Positions 57,482 through 64,000 of a DNA stretch of 64,000 nucleotides are shown in pieces; the first letter of the stretch is position 1; the number at the start of each line of letters is the position of its first letter. The stretch covers positions 62,001-126,000 of the forward strand of contig NZ_JBBAXC010000006.1 of NCBI RefSeq assembly GCF_037120725.1, written 5' to 3'. A program made the position numbers and the translations under genes. The notes under the pieces were generated by a model. It did no database searches, was not told the origin of the DNA, and worked only from the letters and a program-made list of their open reading frames with translations. This DNA is from Bacillus spongiae. Lineage in GTDB: Bacteria; Bacillota; Bacilli; Bacillales; Bacillaceae_K.

Positions 57482-58321
57482 ATGAAACAAACAACAAGTT
57501 TTTTGAAAATGAAGGAAAATGAAGAAAAAATCTCCATGGTTACAGCCTATGATTATCCATCAGCTAAGTTAGCTGAGAAAGCGGGAGTTGATCTCATTTT
57601 AGTCGGAGATTCAGTAGGAATGGTAGTGCTAGGCTATGATTCTACAGTACCTGTAACATTGGAGGATATGATTCACCATTCAAAAGCAGTAAAAAGGGGT
57701 GCGCCTAATACATTTACTGTTACTGATATGCCTTTTATGACTTACCATCTTTCTCGTGAGAAGACACTACTTGCTGCACAGAAACTTATTCAACAAGGAC
57801 AAGCTGAAGCGGTTAAAGTGGAAGGTGCTGGTAAAGTGGTAGACATGATTCAAGCGCTAACAGAAGCTGGAATTCCTGTCATGGCACATTTAGGTTTAAC
57901 CCCCCAATCGGTAGGTGTCCTAGGAGGTTATAAAGTTCAAGGCAAGACAGCAGATACAGCGAAAAGGCTGATGGAAGATGCGAAGCGTTGCCAAGAAGCT
58001 GGTGCGTTCGCCTTAGTACTAGAGTGTGTTCCCCATCAGTTAGCGAAGAGAGTATCAGAAGAACTATCTATTCCTACCATCGGTATCGGTGCAGGATCTG
58101 TTGTAGATGGGCAAGTACTTGTATACCATGATATGGTCACCTATGGTGTGGACCGTATACCGAAATTTGTTAAAAAATACGGGGATGTTAATGAAATTAT
58201 ATTAAGTAGCCTCGAACAATTTGTTCATGAAGTAAAGAGTAATGAATTTCCTGAAGAACAGCATTCCTTTACGATGAAAGAGGATGAATTAACAGCATTA
58301 TACGGTGGAGAGAGAGAATGA
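57482..58321 (+). CDS. panB: Ketopantoate hydroxymethyltransferase
   Basis: A 279-residue enzyme making ketopantoate from ketoisovalerate and methylene-THF. It shows [22 protein letters not shown], the [11 protein letters not shown] motif and IGIGAG. AAAGGAGGAA precedes ATG 57482. First gene of panBCD. It overlaps panC by four bases. Confidence 0.97.
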   Translation: MKQTTSFLKMKENEEKISMVTAYDYPSAKLAEKAGVDLILVGDSVGMVVLGYDSTVPVTLEDMIHHSKAVKRGAPNTFTVTDMPFMTYHLSREKTLLAAQKLIQQGQAEAVKVEGAGKVVDMIQALTEAGIPVMAHLGLTPQSVGVLGGYKVQGKTADTAKRLMEDAKRCQEAGAFALVLECVPHQLAKRVSEELSIPTIGIGAGSVVDGQVLVYHDMVTYGVDRIPKFVKKYGDVNEIILSSLEQFVHEVKSNEFPEEQHSFTMKEDELTALYGGERE

Positions 58322-59163
58322 AGAAGTTAGAAACAATTGAACAGCTAAAAAAGAGTATAATTGAATTGAAACATGAAAATAAATCAATCGGTTTTGTTCC
58401 AACGATGGGTTTCCTCCATGAAGGACACCTATCTTTAATAAAAAAGGCACGTGAAAACCACGATATAGTCGTATTGAGTATTTTTGTAAATCCGCTACAA
58501 TTTGGTCCAAACGAAGATTTTGAACGTTACCCTAGAGATATCCATAGAGATGAGCAACTGGCACTTGAAAGTGGAGTAGATGTATTATTTGCTCCCACAT
58601 TGAAGGAGATGTATCCACACTCTCCTTCAATTAAAATGAAAGCCATATCTAGGGTAGATGTCTTATGTGGTAAAAAGCGAGAAGGGCATTTTGATGGTGT
58701 CGTAACGGTCTTGACGAAGTTGTTTCATTTAGTTCAACCTGATGCAGCCTACTTTGGTCAAAAAGATGCGCAGCAAGTTGCAGTAGTCGAAGCTTTAGTC
58801 AAGGATTTAAACTTCCCATTACAAATTATCTCAGTACCTACTGTACGGGAGGAGAATGGGCTTGCAAAAAGTTCAAGGAATGTTTATTTGACTAATAGTG
58901 AAAAGCAAGAGGCTCCACAATTATATCGCAGCCTGCAATATGGGGTCCAAGCAATAGAAAATGGTGAGCGAGACCCATTTGCTATTGTGCAAATGATTTC
59001 AACTTATTTAAATGAACATACAAGCGGTGAAGTAGATTATATTGAGGTCTATTCATACCCGAGCCTTGAAGCTGTAAATGTATTACAAGGGAATATTATT
59101 ATTGCTATAGCAGTACAGTTTCAATCTGCTCGTTTAATCGATAATATTATAATTGAAATTTGA
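58318..59163 (+). CDS. panC: Pantothenate synthetase
   Basis: A 281-residue ATP-dependent ligase joining pantoate and beta-alanine. It has [42 protein letters not shown] and the KMSKS-like AKSSRN. The ATG overlaps panB (ATGA). Confidence 0.97.
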   Translation: MKKLETIEQLKKSIIELKHENKSIGFVPTMGFLHEGHLSLIKKARENHDIVVLSIFVNPLQFGPNEDFERYPRDIHRDEQLALESGVDVLFAPTLKEMYPHSPSIKMKAISRVDVLCGKKREGHFDGVVTVLTKLFHLVQPDAAYFGQKDAQQVAVVEALVKDLNFPLQIISVPTVREENGLAKSSRNVYLTNSEKQEAPQLYRSLQYGVQAIENGERDPFAIVQMISTYLNEHTSGEVDYIEVYSYPSLEAVNVLQGNIIIAIAVQFQSARLIDNIIIEI

Positions 59164-59181
59164 CAACTAGGGGGAAAATAC

Positions 59182-59568
59182 ATGTTTAAAACGATGATGA
59201 ACGGAAAAATTCATCGAGCAACGGTTACGGAAGCCAACTTAAATTACGTTGGAAGTATTACCATTGACCAAGATATTTTGGATGCTGTTGGTATGGTTGC
59301 AAATGAAAAGGTTCAAATTGTGAATAATAACAATGGAGCCAGACTTGAAACTTATATTATTGCTGGTGAAAGAGGAAGTGGCGTCGTTTGTTTAAATGGT
59401 GCAGCAGCACGTCTAGTACAAGTAGGAGATATTGTAATTATCATTTCTTATGCACTCGTACCAGAAGATAAGGTAGCTACCCACAAGCCAAAAGTTGCTG
59501 TCATGGATGAAAAGAATCACATAAAGGAAATGATTAACACTGAACCAGAAGCAACTGTCATACTATAA
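59182..59568 (+). CDS. panD: Aspartate 1-decarboxylase
   Basis: A 128-residue proenzyme that self-cleaves at G24-S25 (NYVGSITID) to form the pyruvoyl cofactor; K9 (NGKIHRA) and the NGAAARL segment are present. It makes beta-alanine for PanC. AGGGGGAA precedes ATG 59182. Confidence 0.97.
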   Translation: MFKTMMNGKIHRATVTEANLNYVGSITIDQDILDAVGMVANEKVQIVNNNNGARLETYIIAGERGSGVVCLNGAAARLVQVGDIVIIISYALVPEDKVATHKPKVAVMDEKNHIKEMINTEPEATVIL

Positions 59569-60118
59569 TTATGTTAGGACTAGCAAATTACTGTTAGTCC
59601 TTTTTTGTAGGGTAAAGAGTCTGATTTCGTAAAATGGTGATTATACGGGCCAGGTGATTAAATCTTAACTATAAGTACGAAGCAATGTTTTTCCTTTAGA
59701 CTCAAGCTATCTCTTAATTTCGGGTGAGTACGTTTTGTTCTGAATGTAAACATTTTTAGATTATCTCGTTATTACGTTAAATGAGTAAAGGGAAGTTCTT
59801 TTTATAATCTGATTTATCATCTATTATGGCCCTTTAGAAAATGAAATCTCCGCAACTAATAGTATGTATGTGAAATCCTGTAATTTGTTAATAATAATTC
59901 CTAACCATTGATTTTATTTACTTAATTAAGAAAACCATTTAATGGGTGGCAATTATACTCGTATTTTCTTATGAAGATGTAAAAGCCGAATAATACGGCA
60001 TATTGCTTTTAGAATAGAGGGTCAAATTGCCTTAATATATGGTACACTAACATCGTACCTGTTCTACATAGAACGTAACAAGATTTTATTGAGAGAGAAA
60101 TTAAAGGTAGTGATTGTA
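59569..60118. other. Intergenic region panD to dinG
   Basis: About 550 AT-rich bases. After the panD terminator no credible gene is seen. An extended -10 TGGTACACT (60040-60048) is the best dinG promoter. A small leader hairpin GTTCT / AGAAC (about 60061-60074) is not a LexA box. Confidence 0.55.
59576..59606 (+). terminator. panBCD terminator
   Basis: AGGACTA / TAGTCCT with a 12-base loop, followed by six T residues. Confidence 0.88.
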
Positions 60119-62911
60119 ATGAACTTGCAGCGAATGGTAGTAATGGATTTAGAAACGACGGGCAATGCCCCAAAAAAAGGTGATAAAATTATTCAATTAT
60201 CTGCCGTAATCATCGAAAATGGAAAGATAGTGGATCAATTTACGTCATTTCTTAATCCTCAACAACCCATCCCTGTTTTTATCGAAGAACTTACGGGGAT
60301 CAACCATTCTATAGTGAAAGGTGCCCCTCTTTTTAAAGATATTGCACCAAAGATAGAGAAACTAGTAGAAGGAGCCATTTTTGTTGCCCACAATGTACAG
60401 TTTGACTTAACGTTTCTTCAGTCAGAACTTATGGAATCAGAAGTTAATCCGTTTTCGGGTCCGACGATAGATACGGTAGAGTTAGCGAAAATTATATTAC
60501 CAACAGCAGATAGCTATAAACTTTCAGATTTATCCGAGCAATTCTCCTTTCAGCATGATCGTCCTCATCAGGCTGATAGTGATGCAATGGTTACAGCTGA
60601 ATTATTATTAATGTTTATGGACAAAATTCAAAAACTTCCTTTAATGACATTAAAAAAGTTATCTGAACTAGCAAAGGATTTAAGAAGCGATCTCGACCTT
60701 TTATTCGATTATTTTGTTCAGCAAAAAGAAAAATATGTTGAAGAATTGCCTGTTTCGCTTGAGTCTTATAGAGGGTTAGTTATAGGGAAGAATGAACAAT
60801 CATCTAAAGTAGAAGCGAAGGAATGCATTCACTATCCATACACAGAGAAGAAAAAGCTCCAAACGCTGAAGCAAATGGATACGTTTGAAAAAAGAACAAG
60901 CCAATTGGAAATGATGGACAATATATATGATAGTTTTAAAAATGGTCAGCATTGTATGATTGAAGCTGGAACAGGCATAGGAAAATCCATTGCCTATTTA
61001 CTCCCCGCAGCCTACCACTCCTATCAATCAAATAAAACCGTGGTAGTTAGTACTCATACAATTCAACTGCAAGGACAGTTATTAGAAAAAGAAATTCCCA
61101 CTCTCAAAAAGCTGCTGCCATTTTCGATAATGGTTAGTTTATTAAAGGGAAAAAGTCATTATTTAAACTTGTATAAATTTGAGCAGTTATTAAAAGAAGA
61201 AGATAAGCAATACGATACGGTTATGACAAAAATGCAAATCTTAGTTTGGCTGTTGGATACTGAAGCAGGAGATGTTGATGAACTAAATTTATCAAGTGGT
61301 GGGAAATTATTTTGGAACAGGCTGAAGCATGATGGCGATTTGATATCAAATCATAAAAATCCGTGGATTGAGTGGGATTTTTACACTCGTGCTAAGAGAC
61401 AAGCGTCTGCTGCTAATATTGTCATTACAAATCATAGTATGCTCCTTACAGATGTTAAAACAGGAGGGACCACTTTACCAGAATATGATTACCTTATCAT
61501 TGATGAAGCACACCACCTAGAAGGGGTTGCAAGAAGGTATTTAGGGAGGTCGCTGGACTTTCTGTCAGCCCGTTTCTTAATGGGGCAGTTAGGAACGTTA
61601 GAACAAAAACAGCTTTTTTATAAACTTGATCAATTAATTCATCGACATGCGCTATCAATTCCTTATCATCCTTTTGAAGTGGATTCACTCATTGGAAATT
61701 CATTTGAAGAACTATATGAGTTTTTTCAATTGCTAGGCGAAGTGCTTCGTCCGATGAAAATGACCCATGCTTCACATAAAAAGAAAATTTCATTCCATAA
61801 TTCTAGTGGTCAAAAATGGAAGAAACCCCTTCTATATTCAGCTGAAAGAGTTTATAGCAGTGTAAGGGAGGTTGAAGAAAGTTTAAGAAAAGTTGTTGAG
61901 CACGTAATGAAGTATTATCCTACCTTGACTCACCGAGAAAAAGTATTCTTGCAAGAATGTCATTTGTTCATAAAGGAATGGGAGGAGCTTTCTACCTCTC
62001 TAAATCAAATGATTTTACAAGAGGAAGAGGAAGAGGTTGTATGGCTTGAAGGAGATATTCGTTCGATACCGAATAGCCTTGAATTAACAACCCAACCCAT
62101 TTCAGTAGGAAAGCTATTAGAAGAACTCTTATACAAGCGTAAACAAAGCATTATTTTGACTTCAGCAACCTTAACTGTGGAGGGATCTTTTTCATATTTT
62201 CAAGATGCAATCGGGTTGAAGAATAATGTTACTTCGTTTCAATTTCTATCTCCATTTGCGTTCAAAGAGAAGTCAAAATTATTGGTTCCTACAGATATTC
62301 CAGATATACAATCCGTCTCGTTAGAAGAATATTCAGAAGCGATTGCCAGTCACTTAATTCCAATTGCGGAAGCGACAAAAGGAAGGATGTTAATTTTATT
62401 TACCTCCTATGAAATGCTCAAAATGACCTATGATTTAATGAAAGAGAGTGGTTTATTAGAGGATTACATATTGATGGCTCAAGGGATTACAGGAGGAAGC
62501 AGGCAAAGGTTAACGAAAAACTTCCAACGATTTGAAAAGGCAATTCTTTTTGGGACAAATAGCTTCTGGGAAGGTGTCGACATACCTGGAGATGATTTAT
62601 CATGTTTAGTTTTGGTTAGGCTACCGTTTTCTTCTCCAGAAGAACCCATTAATAAAGTGAAGAGTCAAAAATTACAGCAGCTAGGAAAAAATCCTTTTTA
62701 CTCGTATTCATTACCTGAAGCCGTAATCAGATTTAAGCAAGGTGTAGGGAGGTTGTTGCGGAGAAGTTCAGATAGGGGAGTTATTATTGTATTTGACCGT
62801 CGAATTCATACGACTCGTTATGGTAATGCCTTTTTAAAGTCTATTCCTGATATACCTGTACGACAAGAGCCTCTCGAAGGTATGATAGATGTTATTGAGA
62901 ATTGGTTATAG
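60119..62911 (+). CDS. dinG: DinG-type exonuclease-helicase (YpvA)
   Basis: ATG 60119 gives 930 residues, the length of B. subtilis DinG. An N-terminal DnaQ-like 3'-5' exonuclease domain (about 5-165) has DLETTG (10-15), HNVQFDLTF and the HQADSD motif. The XPD-like helicase follows: Walker A GTGIGKS (about 284-290), DEAHHLEG (about 461-468), GTNSFWEGVD and the C-terminal QGVGRLLRR. No iron-sulfur Cys cluster is evident, as in other Gram-positive DinG. DNA repair role. Confidence 0.95.
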   Translation: MNLQRMVVMDLETTGNAPKKGDKIIQLSAVIIENGKIVDQFTSFLNPQQPIPVFIEELTGINHSIVKGAPLFKDIAPKIEKLVEGAIFVAHNVQFDLTFLQSELMESEVNPFSGPTIDTVELAKIILPTADSYKLSDLSEQFSFQHDRPHQADSDAMVTAELLLMFMDKIQKLPLMTLKKLSELAKDLRSDLDLLFDYFVQQKEKYVEELPVSLESYRGLVIGKNEQSSKVEAKECIHYPYTEKKKLQTLKQMDTFEKRTSQLEMMDNIYDSFKNGQHCMIEAGTGIGKSIAYLLPAAYHSYQSNKTVVVSTHTIQLQGQLLEKEIPTLKKLLPFSIMVSLLKGKSHYLNLYKFEQLLKEEDKQYDTVMTKMQILVWLLDTEAGDVDELNLSSGGKLFWNRLKHDGDLISNHKNPWIEWDFYTRAKRQASAANIVITNHSMLLTDVKTGGTTLPEYDYLIIDEAHHLEGVARRYLGRSLDFLSARFLMGQLGTLEQKQLFYKLDQLIHRHALSIPYHPFEVDSLIGNSFEELYEFFQLLGEVLRPMKMTHASHKKKISFHNSSGQKWKKPLLYSAERVYSSVREVEESLRKVVEHVMKYYPTLTHREKVFLQECHLFIKEWEELSTSLNQMILQEEEEEVVWLEGDIRSIPNSLELTTQPISVGKLLEELLYKRKQSIILTSATLTVEGSFSYFQDAIGLKNNVTSFQFLSPFAFKEKSKLLVPTDIPDIQSVSLEEYSEAIASHLIPIAEATKGRMLILFTSYEMLKMTYDLMKESGLLEDYILMAQGITGGSRQRLTKNFQRFEKAILFGTNSFWEGVDIPGDDLSCLVLVRLPFSSPEEPINKVKSQKLQQLGKNPFYSYSLPEAVIRFKQGVGRLLRRSSDRGVIIVFDRRIHTTRYGNAFLKSIPDIPVRQEPLEGMIDVIENWL

Positions 62912-62996
62912 TCTTTGCTTTTTTTAAAGTTCCCTTCATAGATTTTTCTGTTTAACACACGCTAAAGATAGAAAAGCGTTGAAGGATGGGGAATTA

Positions 62997-63803
62997 ATGA
63001 CTAGGTTTGTATTGGTAATCAGTTTTCTTTTATTATTTTCACAGAGTATCGTTTTTGCAGAAAAAACGACAATTGACTTCAATGTTCAGGAGAATGAAGT
63101 TGTCTTTTCTTTTTTACCAATTGAAAACGGTGAAAGTGCTATCATACATTTGCCAAATAATAGAGTTTTTTTGATTAATGCTGGCACAACAAAGAATGAA
63201 AAAGAAATTAATCAGTTTCTACAACAATTTCAGATCAAACAAGTTGATGGGATTATTTTGACAGCAATGATAGATGCTAGAATGCTTCAACGATTGCAAA
63301 CAAAGTATGATATTAAACAGTTAATCCTGTTAACCCCATTAGCGATTGATATGAATAAATTCTTCCCTGTTCAAACTTCTTTAGTAAAAGGAGAAAAGTT
63401 AGAGCTTGCTGAAGGAATTGCATTGGACGTTAAATATGATGGGAACGGGGTTAATTTCACGATATCACTTCACAATAATGAGCTTTTCTGGATAGAAAAC
63501 ATTAATCATCAAATTGAAACAGAGCACCTTTCTCAAGAGCTTAATAACATTAGCATTATCAAGTTACCGATCTGGTCTAAAGAGTATTTTGTTTCAGAAA
63601 AATTTATTCATCACCTCGATCCTCAAACAGCCATCATTGGGAACAATGGAGAATCAAAGAAAAATGAGGATTTATTAGAAGTTTTTTATGAAACATGGGT
63701 GGATGTGTATTATACGAAGCAAAATGGCTTAATTTCTATTAAGTTCGATAAAGATAATTATGAGGTGCTTACGTTTCCTAAAAAGGAATTTATTTCTCCT
63801 TAA
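62997..63803 (+). CDS. Secreted metallo-beta-lactamase-fold-like protein without metal site
   Basis: ATG 62997 (268 residues) after GATGGGGAA. A signal peptide (about 1-21) ends SIVFA-EK. The mature part recalls the ComEC C-terminal hydrolase domain: LPIENGESAIIHLPNNRVFLINAG (seen as ENGESAIIHLP and FLINAGTTK) corresponds to VGQGDSxLI...LIDTG. Yet the HxHxDH metal motif expected after GIILTA is replaced by AMIDARML, so catalysis is unlikely. It has no counterpart after dinG in B. subtilis. Alone between dinG and ypmA-like start. Confidence 0.72.
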   Translation: MTRFVLVISFLLLFSQSIVFAEKTTIDFNVQENEVVFSFLPIENGESAIIHLPNNRVFLINAGTTKNEKEINQFLQQFQIKQVDGIILTAMIDARMLQRLQTKYDIKQLILLTPLAIDMNKFFPVQTSLVKGEKLELAEGIALDVKYDGNGVNFTISLHNNELFWIENINHQIETEHLSQELNNISIIKLPIWSKEYFVSEKFIHHLDPQTAIIGNNGESKKNEDLLEVFYETWVDVYYTKQNGLISIKFDKDNYEVLTFPKKEFISP

Positions 63804-63813
63804 ACACTAAAGA

Positions 63814-63837
63814 AGCAAGCCCTGAGAAGGGCTTGCT
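63814..63837. terminator. Stable hairpin after the last complete gene
   Basis: AGCAAGCCCT / AGGGCTTGCT with a four-base loop. It has no T tract, so termination is uncertain. Confidence 0.5.
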
Positions 63838-63877
63838 GAATGGTGTGTGTGAATTAGAATAATGTTAGTCATATTTT

Positions 63878-63908
63878 TTGCAAAATCATCTTCTATAGCT
63901 GTTATAAT
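63878..63908 (+). promoter_or_regulatory. Promoter for the gene at the window end
   Basis: TTGCAA (63878-63883) and an extended -10 TGTTATAAT ending at 63908; the spacer of 19 is long. Confidence 0.45.
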
Positions 63909-63996
63909 GATGATTAGGAATACTGTACTCTTATTTTGACCGAAAGTGTACACGGTATGAGTTACAATATTTGTTTGGTATGTAGGAGGCATAATA

Positions 63997-64000
63997 ATGG
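63997..64000 (+). CDS. First codon of the next gene (ypmA expected)
   Basis: TAGGAGGC (63983-63990) is followed after six bases by ATG at 63997, one base before the window ends. By B. subtilis order (dinG-ypmA-ypmB) this would be ypmA, but nothing of the protein is visible. Confidence 0.45.

Noticed and set aside
60055-60080. LexA/SOS box upstream of dinG
   Set aside because: GTTCTACATAGAAC has the half-sites in the opposite orientation to the Bacillus consensus CGAAC-N4-GTTCG.

Overview
The window is chromosomal DNA of a low-GC, spore-forming, motile Gram-positive of the Bacillaceae. Grounds: gene order that is largely that of Bacillus subtilis (recalled, not searched) from the ypbF/ypbG/ypbH-gudB-ypdA block through to dinG; sporulation and germination genes (cotJABC, sleB-ypeB, spoIVA, yphB/ypzH, ypjB, prsW); Gram-positive Shine-Dalgarno sites; AT-rich intergenic DNA. 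Departures from B. subtilis suggest a Bacillus-like genus outside that group. No rRNA, tRNA, insertion sequence, phage or CRISPR array was seen.

Layout. 1-2.2 kb: a cut beta-helix protein and the cotJ spore-coat operon, both on the minus strand. 2.2-13.5 kb: CBS-domain protein, ypbF/ypbG-like pair, MecA paralogue, glutamate dehydrogenase, bacillithiol-disulfide reductase, asparaginase (minus), the PrsW protease, the SleB/YpeB germination pair and the c-di-GMP receptor MotI. 13.5-24.7 kb: cmk-plsC-S1-like-fni, a 44-codon minus-strand ypzI, yphA-yphB-ypzH, der-gpsA, yphE-yphF, spoIVA. 25-30 kb: hbs, folE, the menaquinone side-chain genes hepS-menG-hepT, ndk. 30-37.4 kb: cheR and the aromatic operon aroC-aroB-aroH-hisC-tyrA-aroA. 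37.5-45.8 kb: a degenerate amidohydrolase-like gene, ypiA-ypiB-ypiF, the menaquinol:cytochrome c reductase qcrABC, ypjA-ypjB and a YugP-type zinc peptidase. 46.6-50.1 kb: an accessory three-gene operon. 50.7-64 kb: ypjC (minus), then mazG-dapB-mgsA-bshB1-bshA-cca-birA, panBCD, dinG, a secreted metallo-beta-lactamase-like protein and the first codon of the next gene.

Most notable is the three-gene operon at 46641-50126. It encodes three secreted, mutually related helical proteins that match the NheA/NheB/NheC (HBL/NHE) tripartite pore-forming enterotoxin family of the B. cereus group. It sits inside an otherwise conserved core region, next to an AT-rich leader without a recognisable PlcR box, and it keeps the B. 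cereus arrangement of an inverted repeat before the third gene.

Functional links: the bacillithiol genes ypdA, bshB1 and bshA lie in the same window. Menaquinone side-chain synthesis, menG and the chorismate branch feed the quinol that QcrABC oxidises. Both the trpEDCFBA operon (expected between aroH and hisC) and mtrB/TRAP (expected after folE) are missing together. Several start codons were moved downstream of the longest open frame on the basis of ribosome-binding sites and family lengths; these are stated per gene.
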